Assembly (NCBI GenBank): GCA_001414345.1
Contig: LLCB01000004.1
Span: 186,001 to 250,000 of the forward strand
DNA from: Hymenoscyphus infarciens
Taxonomy: Eukaryota > Ascomycota > Leotiomycetes > Helotiales > Helotiaceae
DNA length: 64,000 nucleotides
Reading direction: 5' to 3'
Shown here: positions 45,234 to 55,017 of the stretch, one piece after another
How positions within the stretch are numbered: position 1 is the stretch's first letter
How the letters are laid out: the number at the start of each line of letters is the position of its first letter
Program-made: the position numbers and the translations under genes
The notes under the pieces: model-generated
What the model was told of the DNA's origin: nothing
What the model saw: the letters and a program-made list of their open reading frames with translations, nothing else
Database searches by the model: none

Positions 45234-46956
45234 ACGGGTGTTATGTTCGCTCATCTCACAAAGTGGCAGACCGGTTTTCTTGCGATATTCGGTTTAGCAT
45301 GGATCGGTAAACTTATGAATTGATGTAAAAGGCTATATCGGATATGAAAAATCGGGACTTGGGGTTTTCCAATTTGGGCTCAATGCAATAATGAAAGGTG
45401 GCTTTCTCTGTATTCCAAAAATATTTCGCAATCCAGCAACAGGACGAAGGAAGGAAAAAAACAGTGTTGTGCTTTGCACGGCTCTACGAATTGCTTTCTT
45501 TTTAAGCTTTTTGAATTGAATTGAATCAATTTGCTACATGTGGACTTTTGTTTTGAGAAGTGTCAATGTTTAGTGTTTTTAGTGATGGCTTTTGCCTTTG
45601 CTTGGCGTGAGGACAGGACTCTTCGACTTCCATTATTTGTGTTTGACGTTTAAGTTATTTTTGGAGTTTTGGTTTATGTAGATTATTTCTGGGGGGGTTG
45701 GGATCCAAAATCGAGGAAAAGGAAAAGTCACGGGGGTTCGCAGATATTCGCACGCTCTCCTTTTTACACCTCAAAACACTGAAAGTCATCTTGTTGAAAA
45801 CTCTACAACAAAACAAAACCTAATTACTTTCAAAAAGTAATTCAACATAACTCTAGAAAAGTAAGATATCTTTATTTTGTACTCTTGTAATAGAGTTTTT
45901 CTTCTAAGCTAAGCTAATCTTGCTTAATTTAGGTTATAGTAAGAGGCTTAGAGGTATCTAGAAAGGTTACTATAATCCACCCGATTTTAGTGTATTCCGG
46001 TGTTTTCCTGACTCTGGCTGCTTTTACTCTGTTATAACTTAAGACCTAGTATATAGTTAGTGTATTTGTATCTAACTTCTATTTGACTACTTGAAATACT
46101 CTTAGTTCTTAATCTTAGATATTATTTATATATAAATATAAAGATATAAAACGTTGTTTTTTTCGTCAATAGTCATTTCTCTGTTTCCCGTATTTTTTTG
46201 GGGGGAAAGGGGGGGTTGGGGAAGTAACTTTCTCTTTTTACCTTCTTCCTTTTCGCCAGCTCTATCTTTTTATATCCTTTTCGAGGGTTTTTTGGGAGGG
46301 GGGGGGGAAGTAACTTTCTCTTTTTACCTTCTTCCTTTCGCCAGCTATATATTTTTATCTCTTTTTCGAGTCTTTTTTTTGGTTTGGTAGATCTTCTTCT
46401 TCTTCTTCTGGTTTTTTTTGTGGAGTCGAGGAATGAAGTAGATTTGCGGGTGGAAGGGATTTCGAGGGTGACTCTTAGAAGCAAGTAGAGGTTTTCTGGG
46501 TGGGTGGTTTATTTTTAGAGGGGTGCGGTAGGGGTACTCCGTGAGGGAGGGAGGGAGGATGAGATGGGGTGGTGGAGATAGTGGTGGGTGGTGGGGAGAA
46601 CTTAGAAGGCGGATTCGGAAATGGAAGGAGATTGCATTGTATTGTGTTGCGTGGAGGTAAATGGGGAAGATGCTTGCTGGCGAGCTGGGTGGTGAGAAAA
46701 ATTCAATAGCTGATGTATTTCGGTCTGGGGAGTTGGAGGGTGGAATTTTTTGATGCTGTGGTTATCTTTTTTTTTTTCTTTCTTTCTGGTGGCGATCGCT
46801 GTTTGGGGAGGGGGATGGGAGGTGAGGGGTATTAGTAGGAATGATGGATGGGGATGGCATGGTTGGGATTGTTTGGGGGGAATAAGTTTGGGAAGTATGA
46901 AGAGGAAGTAGGAAGAGGAAGTATGATATATCCTAAAGAATTTAATTTGGAAGTAC
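45234..46956. other. Gene-less repeat-rich interval
   Basis: Follows the Snf1-beta gene. AT-rich around 45780-46160. Contains an 86-bp tandem duplication (annotated separately), G-rich and T-rich runs, and a minus-strand open frame (46602-47018) of very low complexity that I reject as a gene. Confidence 0.5.
46221..46380 (+). repeat. 86-bp tandem duplication
   Basis: The segment gaagtaactttctcttttta followed by ccttcttcctt and cgccagct occurs at 46221 and again at 46307, so the unit is 86 bp. Copies differ in G-run length and a few bases, and each follows a G homopolymer. Confidence 0.85.
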
Positions 46957-46962
46957 AGTACT

Positions 46963-47457
46963 GGAGCAAAAGTTTCTGTACGATGTAACTTTAAACACCA
47001 AAAATCGCTAAAACACACCGTAACTACCCTTCTCTAGTACTCTATAATTATATTAAAGTTATATTTATTAATTAGGCTAATTACTAAACCGCGTATTCAA
47101 CTATAAGTCTTCTATATAATAATTAGTAATACTCTACTAATTTTTTTTTTAAGTAGGCTTAAAGTAGACCAAGTATAAATCCTCTAGATTTTGTGAGATT
47201 TTATATGTAAAATCGGCTTAAATGCTCGATATTCTACCGTGACTAACGTTAACTAGATATAAATTAAGAATAGAGAGCTTAAAACTCAATTCTAAGAATA
47301 TAAAAGAGAGATATCTTAAGTCTAAGTATAGTTTATATATATTATATGTTTATTAAATCACTATAGAACATGTAGTTCTATACGCCGAGTAGTATGTTTT
47401 AGCTGTTTTTGGTGTTACAAGTCTAAAAAAGCCGCATCGCACAGAAACGTATGCTCC
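46963..47457. mobile_element. MITE-like element with about 50-bp inverted ends
   Basis: The left end reads ggagcaaaagtttctgtacg then, after a gap, aacaccaaaaatcgctaaaac. The right end, reversed and complemented, reads ggagcatacgtttctgtgcg then aacaccaaaaacagctaaaac. Inverted ends are about 50-60 bp with one internal gap. The interior is very AT-rich and non-coding. The 14-mer agtactggagcaaa lies at the left edge (46957-46970) and again at 47737-47750. The class is not certain. Confidence 0.6.
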
Positions 47458-48518
47458 GAAACGGGACGTTTTTCGACGCCTATGCCGAGATTATGTAAAA
47501 CATGGAAGCGAATGGCACTAAGAAAAATTTGTTTGAGATAAGCGGGAAGAAGGTGGATCAATTTTGTTGCGAGGGATACCATTACGAGTTGTCGAAGAGT
47601 AGCACAGAATTTTGTCAGTTCAACCAGAGAGAGAGAAAATTCGGCAACAGAAGGATTTTCAACTGCGCACATGGAGAGTTGTTTACGGGGTTTTGATTGT
47701 GAAATTTTTATTCAAAAGATTTGATTTTGTACTACTAGTACTGGAGCAAAGGTATGATGCTTCCAGGCCCGAAAGAAAATAACGCAGAAAGGATCATTGA
47801 TAATCATACTTAGAACATGACCGGTGTGTAACGTAATGAGTTGGAAGAAGAGCAATGAGATGGGTCTGATATAAAACTATGACGCAGGCTTCTGGTTGGT
47901 CACTGTTGGGCTGTAGCTAAGCGAGGTTGAGAGAACGTAATAGCTTCGGTAATTACTCACTGTGAGGGATTGTTCGAAAGTGTCTAGGATAAACTAAAAG
48001 TTTTATTCGCGATGGTTTGGAAAACTTAGAACCGGATATCTTTATGGATAATAGCAACGAGTGCCTGAGGAAAGTTGAAAGGATCATCTAAAAAGCGTCT
48101 GGGGTAATGGCTTCTCAGTTCACATCAAAGTATTGTTGATGTGGACGAAAAGAAGTGATCCTTGAACCTTGAAGTTTCTTCTCCTTTATTGGGTTTCGAA
48201 CCTGATGAGAGCGAAATCAGCGGGAACAAGAACTATCTGAGGACGAGCTGACTTGGTGTAGCTATGATGTCCCGTATTCTGGGCTGGAAGGATGAATAAG
48301 CGGTTTAGGTAGAAGGAGATATAGTTCTTTCAGTACTGAGTAAGTATGTGGATGTGAAGTAACAAGAAAGAAACTCAAGATTCGACGGTGAGAATTGTTT
48401 CGACAGTAAATTTAGAGAGTGATTCAAGGATTCCATTGAGAGCACCATATTCATAGAATATAATTTTGTGCTGGCACTATTACCTTTTCATTTATTCTGC
48501 CTGACCTTACAATCTCAT
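47458..48518. other. Gene-less interval
   Basis: No gene supported. It contains the second agtactggagcaaa copy (47737-47750). The minus-strand open frame at 47415-47672 overlaps the MITE-like end and has no family features. Confidence 0.4.
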
Positions 48519-48953
48519 TCAGATCAGTAAGCTCCATACGAAGAAACCCAGTTCATATCTGCAAATAGGGCAACTTGAGTTTCCAGGTGTTGTGAAGCCA
48601 TTGCTCAAAGTATTTATCCCCAAAGTAAGACCCACCCACACACGGTGCACTTGAAGCTGGGAGCATACACAACTCGATGGTCTTGGTTTACCACAAACTA
48701 TCACCAGCCATGCAACTCTATCAGCGAAACAAATCGGAATAGGTTCAAAACCATTTGATTCAGGTTTCAGAAAGCGTGTCACAGCTTGAAGTCGAGAAAT
48801 ACTCAACTCCTGCTTTTCAGAGATGCTATGTACATGTAGTTTTTTACCTTGGACCTTAGATTTCATGATTTTCTCAACCAACGCCGATGATTCGCTGCTC
48901 AGCCACATTTTGCACTGTAGTTGAAGAAGAAGTGGGTACGGTTCTATGAGCAT
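48519..48953 (-). pseudogene. RING-finger gene relic
   Basis: Read on the minus strand, one frame ends in NSSCPICRYEL (about 48549-48580), the classic last half of a RING finger. The part just upstream, in the next frame, reads GSYFGDKYFEQWLHN (about 48590-48633), the usual middle of the same domain. CTVCG precedes it. The match is only continuous if a frameshift lies between, so this looks like a decayed RING-type E3 gene fragment. The upstream 80 codons are open but unrecognised. Confidence 0.4.
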
Positions 48954-49376
48954 CTCCTACTAGCAGATTCCCTCTCTGTTCGTTAGGGTAAGAGGAAACG
49001 AACTTCGACAGCAGTAAGAAACTCAACAGTAAGTGCGGAGAGTGTCTATTAAGTCTGGGTAAGGTCTAAGTTACTTCCTTGAGTCTCAAGAGCCAAGCAA
49101 AGCGGAAGGAAGCGGAAATTGTGCAGAAACTCGTGCAATGGCTTCGTTCTGTTAGGGCAGACAACTCCACCAATGCGCTCTGTGTATGATGGTTATCGTC
49201 TATGGTTCTTCAGCAAAGAAGTTTGAGCCAAGATATATAGATCGAAATAAACAAGCAGAAAATGTCAGAGTAGACAGTTCCAGTGAGCACACAATGATGA
49301 ATGTGGTCAATTTTCAATTATGTATACAACATACAAGCCCCCTTTCCCCCTTGCCGTTTTCCTCGCAGCCACCCGA
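48954..49376. other. Intergenic, P450 3' flank
   Basis: No feature beyond the 3' end of the cytochrome P450 gene is seen. Confidence 0.4.
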
Positions 49377-51717
49377 TCAATCCTCCCACTCAAACTTCCT
49401 CCTCCTAATTTTCACTCTAGTATCAAACAAAGGTCTCGCCACAGCCGTAGTCTTAACCTGAGGTGGTACAACCCATCCCTTCTTCTTATCAACCGGTTCG
49501 ATATCCCAGAAAGCTATGATACCTGCGACGAGGGAGATACATTCCCTCTCAGCGAGGGTGCGTCCTTTGCATAGGGAGGGCCCTCCTCCGTAGGGGCGCT
49601 GGGGTGATGGGTTAGTTTGTGAGATTGTGAGGGGAAAGCTGTGCGGTCGGAAATTGGGGGAAAGAACTCACAATAGTACCCATCTCAGCCCTAACTTTCC
49701 CCTCCTCATCCCTCTCCAAAAACCTCTCCGGCTCAAACTTCTCAGGATCAACAAAATATACCGGATCCCTCATATGTAAATCATGGGGTAGAGTTATATA
49801 CTCTCCCTTCCTCAAAACGTATTTTTCTCCAATACTCCCACTACCTTCCCCACCACTTCCACTCCACTCATCATTCCCTGAAACCACAACATCCTTCTCA
49901 ACCTTCCTAACACTCCAAGGCTGATCCGTCAACCTCAGCGCTTCAAAGTAGGTACTTTTGAAAAGATGACAGTTTTTTGCTAAGCCCTCGTGATTGATTG
50001 ATAACCGCGGAGCTTCGGAGATTTTTCCGATGGAAAGGGGTTTGGCTACTGTTGCGAAGGGTGCGATTTCGGCTCGCAGACGGTCGAGAAGGCCGGGGGT
50101 GGAGAGGATGTAAAGGAGGTGCCAGTAGACTAGGAGGGAGGAGTTGATTATTAGAGCCCAAAGTGTCTGTTTTTGTTAGTGTTGGTAAATGCTTGAAGTC
50201 GAGGGGTGGGATGGCTTACTGTGAATTCCCCTCTTTCTCGGACTTCGAAGCCGTGTTCTGGGTGCAGGGGTTAGTATTGGTAGGTGTAGTGATTTGAGTA
50301 TGAGGAAATCTTACTCTTGTAAATCTCATGCCTCTTCTTACTAAACTCACTAACATCACCCAAGTCCCCCCAGCTATAATGGACCTCCTCCCCCTCAGAA
50401 AGCGCATCAAAAGCCCTCTGCTGATCATCCAATGCCTCCCAAACTCTATTCCTCGCAATATGAGCTCTCAACACAGAAGGCCAGGGGAACCAAGCGGGAA
50501 GACCCATGAGGAAAAACGGCATCCCCTTGTCCATTTCATAAATATCATGTAGAACATTTGGATATTTCTCGATGAAAGCACTTCCATGGATTGCAGGGAC
50601 CGAGGAGTGACCCATTACATCTCGCATCATGGCGGCGAGATCGATTTCGGTTTCTTCTTCAGAGACGTATGAGGCTTTCCCCCATTTTTCCCATGGTTGG
50701 AGGTCGATGTCTGTGTCGATGAACGAAATCATGTGGGATATGTTATTTTCTATATTTTGTACTGTTCTGTTGAGAAGAGCTCCGAAATATGGGTCTCTCA
50801 TGATGTATGAAAAACTGGAGTTTAATTCCTACATATGTCAGATAAAGAAAATAGAAGAATTGGACGATGGAGGAATGACCTCCCAGGCTTTATCATATTT
50901 CTCCTTGCTATTTTTGGGAAGACCGAAGAACTGTATTTGATTAGCTACGACCTTTAGATGGCATCGGATACACCTACCCTCTGCACTATCATCCATGCTA
51001 CAGGTGTGAATTGCACGTGAGTTTCTCGCTGTGCCATGACACTATAAAAATTAGCCCCACCAACCGGATGAAGATATGGGTATTCCAACCTTTGGACAAG
51101 TTTTGGATCGGATACTATTGTTTATATTAGCCACTAATATGAGGCTCCCATGGTTCGAACATCTCCTAAGAAGAGTATGAAAAAGGGAACCAAAATTGAG
51201 GGAAATATGGGGTGGCAGAACGTACTTATATTGTGAGTCGTCCCTCCAAGATATAGAGAGAAAATAGAATGTGGACTCTGCTCCCTAAAATTTCATCAGC
51301 ATTTCTCCACCCCCAAGAGAAACTATAAACTCACCTAGCTTCCTTAAAAAGAGCCACAGGATCCCAAGCACTACGCCGCCAGTTAGTCCCATCTCTCCAA
51401 TCCCAAATCTTACCCTGCAAGACTCACAAATGGAACCCATGACCAACAAAAGGAATCCAATAAGGCAACATCCAAGCACTCCTCTCCTTCTCACTCCCCT
51501 CCCTCGGTCTCCCACTTAGATATCTCGTGATTAAAAGCATCAAAAGAGGACCCAGAACCATAGCCAACACCACATTCGGGTGCGGATGCCTCACACCCTC
51601 CCAAAGTCGAGTGCTCCATGGTGGCGTGGAGATGGTGGTATTGCCAACCGGATCATAGAAATCATCCAACATGGTGAAAGCACGATATTGAGAACTAACG
51701 AATTGCTTCAACACCAT
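49377..51717 (-). CDS. Cytochrome P450 (CYP7/CYP8-like)
   Basis: Membrane-anchored haem monooxygenase of unknown substrate. Nine minus-strand exons: 51428-51717, 51335-51370, 51226-51284, 50978-51114, 50880-50930, 50315-50828, 50220-50257, 49672-50166 and 49377-49598, about 613 residues (598 from the ATG at 51672). The N-terminus has one hydrophobic anchor (NVVLAMVLGPLLMLLITRYL) and the YWIPFVGHGFHF-AWDP hinge. The I-helix segment LWALIINSSLLVYW lacks the usual acid-Thr pair, as in CYP7/CYP8-type P450s. The K-helix E-A-L-R, the FEPERF motif and the haem loop RPYGGGPSLCKGR with its Cys follow. Intron 1 removes an apparent stop at 51424-51426. Donor GTCATT of intron 5 is unusual. No other biosynthetic genes lie nearby. 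Diverges from the ITPase gene. Confidence 0.88.
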
Positions 51718-52399
51718 CGTGTCAGTCTATGCTTCGGAAACGTCGATTTTTTCCCCAAAAGAATGTCGCTCAGAAAAACAAGAAAACAAAATAGTAAGAA
51801 AAGATGCGAAGAATGGAAGAGAGTGAGATATAACTGGAGAAGATGCAGTGATGAAAGGAGCTGCGGAGCGTAGGGGGTCTAGAATTCCATTAAACCTACC
51901 TATCACCCTTCCACAACTTCCCAAAGTCTGGTAATCGTCTTGGGGCCTCCTTTCTCGGGTCGGCCTGGATCCACAATTGGACGCAATTCTCGGTATCGGG
52001 AAATGTGAATGCAGATATTTATCCAATCCCTCAGTGCAAATTCCGATTGCACAAATGTCCTCTTTATCCGCTGCAGACGAGGGACCTGGATATCGTGCTT
52101 TGCATATCGTTGCAGTACCAACAGTTGGGTTTGCAGTGTATCCTTATTCAGCCTTTTGTTGTACGGAGTATCTTCCGATTCGTAGCTGGGATCCTTGAGA
52201 ATGATTTGATATCTTTATGAAAGAATGTTGGGCTGTTGGGCTGGGAAAGGAGTCGTGTTGTTTCTTTAAAAGGAGCTAGGGTTGTCGTACGGTTCAACCA
52301 ATCACAGTGTTGCAGATTATCCTCCTCCACACTTTTATCCTCTTAGATGAAAACCGCGGAGGTGTTCATATAAATCCAACGCAAACAAACAAACTCATC
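51718..52399. promoter_or_regulatory. Divergent region, P450 / ITPase
   Basis: About 680 bp between the two divergent start codons. Several short open frames occur on both strands, including an in-frame upstream ATG of the ITPase (52307), but none is convincing. No defined element is recognised. Confidence 0.4.
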
Positions 52400-53261
52400 A
52401 TGGCACCCAAAACTCTCAACTTCATTACCGGGAATAAGAATAAGCTCACTGAAGTCAAAGCTATTCTCGGCGATACAGTTGATTTACAAAGCCAAGCCCT
52501 AGATCTTGTCGAGATCCAAGGGACCATCGAAGAGATCTCACTCGATAAGTGTCGAAGAGCTGTCGATGCCGTAAGTTTTCTCTCATTTAGTTTATTTCGA
52601 TAAGGTAGTCGCAATACTGAGCTTTTTTCTCCAGGTCAAAGGTCCTGTCTTGGTTGAAGATACATGTCTCTGCTTCAACGCACTGAAAGAATTACCCGGT
52701 CCCTACATGTAAGCGTTCATTCCAAAAAAATACAAGAGAAAAGAAGCAATCTCATACTGCCATCAGAAAATGGTTCCTACAATCTCTCGGCCATGAAGGT
52801 CTCAACGCCATGCTCGCCGGATTTGAGGATAAATCAGCTCAGGCTGTATGCACCTTTGCATACTGCGAAGGACCAGGTCACGAACCAATCATCTTCCAAG
52901 GTCGCACCGATGTAAGTCAAAAGGTACGCTCAACTGTCAAATTCCATTTTCTGATCCTTTATCCAGGGCAAGATAGTACCAGCAAGAGGCCCTCCAAATT
53001 TCGGTAAGCTTTTTGTACTCCAACTCCAACCCATATGTTCATAGCTAACTAACCCTGCTCAAGGCTGGGATCCCATCTTTGAGTACGAAGGCCAAACGTA
53101 AGTTACCCCTCCATCCCCTTTCCCTCCCCGCCAAAGGCAAGAACTCCAAATAACGCCTTGCTTTCAGTTATGCCGAAATGGACAAAGTCGAAAAGAACAA
53201 AATCTCCCACCGTTTCCGCGCTCTTGAAAAGCTCAAGACCTGGCTACAAGAAGATGCCTAA
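52400..53261 (+). CDS. ham1: ITP/XTP pyrophosphatase (Ham1/ITPA)
   Basis: House-cleaning enzyme that hydrolyses ITP, dITP and XTP to monophosphates, keeping deaminated purines out of nucleic acids; cytosolic. Exons are 52400-52570, 52635-52708, 52767-52911, 52967-53003, 53064-53097 and 53168-53261, giving 184 residues, the family length. Motifs: [17 protein letters not shown] at the N-terminus (nucleotide-binding TGNKNKL), [32 protein letters not shown] and [12 protein letters not shown]. Its stop is only 47 bp from that of the convergent fap7 gene, so their transcripts must overlap at the 3' ends. Confidence 0.96.
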
Positions 53262-53308
53262 ATCAATCCATGCCATAGAAAGAAGAAAAATAGATCAAGA
53301 AACAATCA

Positions 53309-54073
53309 TCAAGATTTCTTCCCCCCATTATCTGCTCTCCACTGCTTAACCCATCCCTCCACCCTCTCAACATTACTCTCCATCTCCTCCGCCGTATTAC
53401 TAGTCAACTCGACCACAATCTCCTCATCGTATGAATCCCGCGCTTCTTGTAGTAGGACCTGCATGATTTCCGAGTCGAGATTTTCTTGGAGTTTCGCTTC
53501 GGGATAGTTTCTGTTGAATCCGTCAGTATGATTGATTTATGAGGGAATGAGAGGGAGAGCAGGGGAAGATACCTCGCCTTCAACCGATCATACAACAATG
53601 TAGAATCCACCCTCAATACCACCACGAGATCAATCCAGCTCTTGGGAAACAAATCGCAGGCATGCCAATCGATGATGTATCCTCCCTGTTTAACCTCATC
53701 TTCTATCGCGTCGAGTAACTATGCGAATCATTAGCATATATTCCTTTTCTCTCGTCTGCCAACCCCTCTACCCAAATGTCCCTCTCCTCTCTTTTGCCCT
53801 CTCGCGCCTGCCCCCATCTCTCTACCAAACCCCTTCCTTCATGCCCCTCCCTTTACGCCCCCGCAGAAGAAGTAAAATCGCACAAACCTTATCCTCATCA
53901 ACAATCCAACTCCCAAACTCCTCATCGTATCCATCATGACACCCCCTCTCCTTCACAACATCATTAACACTCAAATGCTTCAACCCCGTAGTCTCTGCCA
54001 AACTCTCACAATGAGTTGTCTTTCCCACTCCTGGTGTACCTGTGACGATGATATTGGGCTGTGTTCTTGCCAT
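53309..54073 (-). CDS. fap7: Fap7/AK6 (hCINAP) adenylate kinase-like factor
   Basis: Nuclear ATPase with adenylate kinase fold needed for late 18S rRNA processing (cleavage at site D with uS11/Rps14). Minus-strand exons 53888-54073, 53573-53718 and 53309-53510 give 177 residues. The P-loop is GTPGVGKTTHCESLA. VNDVVKERG and EEFGSWIVDEDK-LLDAIEDE follow, and the family hallmark is YIIDWHACDLFPKSW with VVLRVDSTLLYDRL. The acidic, Gln-rich C-terminus is typical. Intron 1 (169 nt) is the longest here but shows no snoRNA boxes. An in-frame upstream ATG (54172) is less likely than the ATG at 54073, which opens directly on the conserved start MARTQPNIIVTGTPG. Confidence 0.94.
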
Positions 54074-55017
54074 TTTCGCTTCGAGGGCTTCGTTCGAGTC
54101 GTGACGAAAAGGTACGGACTGGTGAGGGGATTCGGAGACAAAATAATTTTGATGCGCAAAAGCGAAGTCCAAATCTTATCGTATCTTATCGATAAGAGAT
54201 TAGGGGAGCTTGGCATCCCCATTTGAGGTGAGCGTGGTTTTGTGCTGTTAAAAGCGGCTCTGAAGCGAGGTTGGGTCATCCGATGATTTGTCGTGACTAT
54301 ATTTCAACAACTGTACAAGGACAGGTGGTGAAACACTAGACTGAAATAGAATTGACCAAGAACACAGTCAATGTCTGTGAAGGTGTTGCTCCCAATTTGA
54401 TCGAATTGCGAAGGGAGGTGGGAAAACTGGCTATTATTTGAATCTCACATATTTTTGATGCTAGGACATAGTTGGTAAATCATCTCATTCCAAAGCCACT
54501 CACTCACACCATGAGTATTTAAAAAAAAAGCAGCACCACAAGACGCTCAAGCATACTCCTTGTATCCATCGCCTCCAGAATCGGGATTCCTGGTCCATTG
54601 AGAAGTAGGTAAAAATGAAAGCTTCTCTTTCACTTTCATAACTACTCATCTCTTTATGTTTCATCCAGAAAAAACATGCCGAGACTGGATGAAAAAGAGA
54701 GAAAGTTCAACGCCTAATAAAACAAACAAGAGAGAGAGAAAATGAAGTTCTTTTTTTACAAATGCATTAGATGCCTGCCCTGTCCCCCAAAACAGCAACG
54801 TGCAATCATTTCCCACGCAAATAACTAGTCCCACATATTGGCGTTACATACGCTAACAGGTAAGATCCATCCTCCCAATATACAAAAGGGTTTCTTACTA
54901 CTCATCTCTTTTTGTGGTTGGGGGAAAATAGTACAAGAGAAGTGAAAAAAGGTGTCATTAAGTGCCCGCAATTATGGCCGCATTTCTGAGTTGGAGTATG
55001 ATGTCCAGATGAGCTGC
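54074..55017. other. Intergenic between myosin V and fap7
   Basis: About 940 bp that hold the fap7 promoter and the 3' end of the upstream myosin gene, both on the minus strand. Purine- and pyrimidine-rich stretches (around 54630-54750) but no gene or RNA. Confidence 0.45.

Noticed and set aside
46602..47018. 138-codon minus-strand open frame
   Set aside because: Low-complexity Pro/His/Ser/Lys composition produced by purine-rich DNA; it also crosses into the MITE-like element.
48191..48203. Second B-box-like ggttcgaaacc on the minus strand
   Set aside because: Again no cloverleaf partners; likely chance.
51424..51426. In-frame TGA early in the P450 gene, suggesting a pseudogene
   Set aside because: A 57-nt intron (51371-51427) with a gtgagt donor, ctaac branch site and tag acceptor removes it and gives the expected GHGFHF-AWDPVALFKEA sequence.
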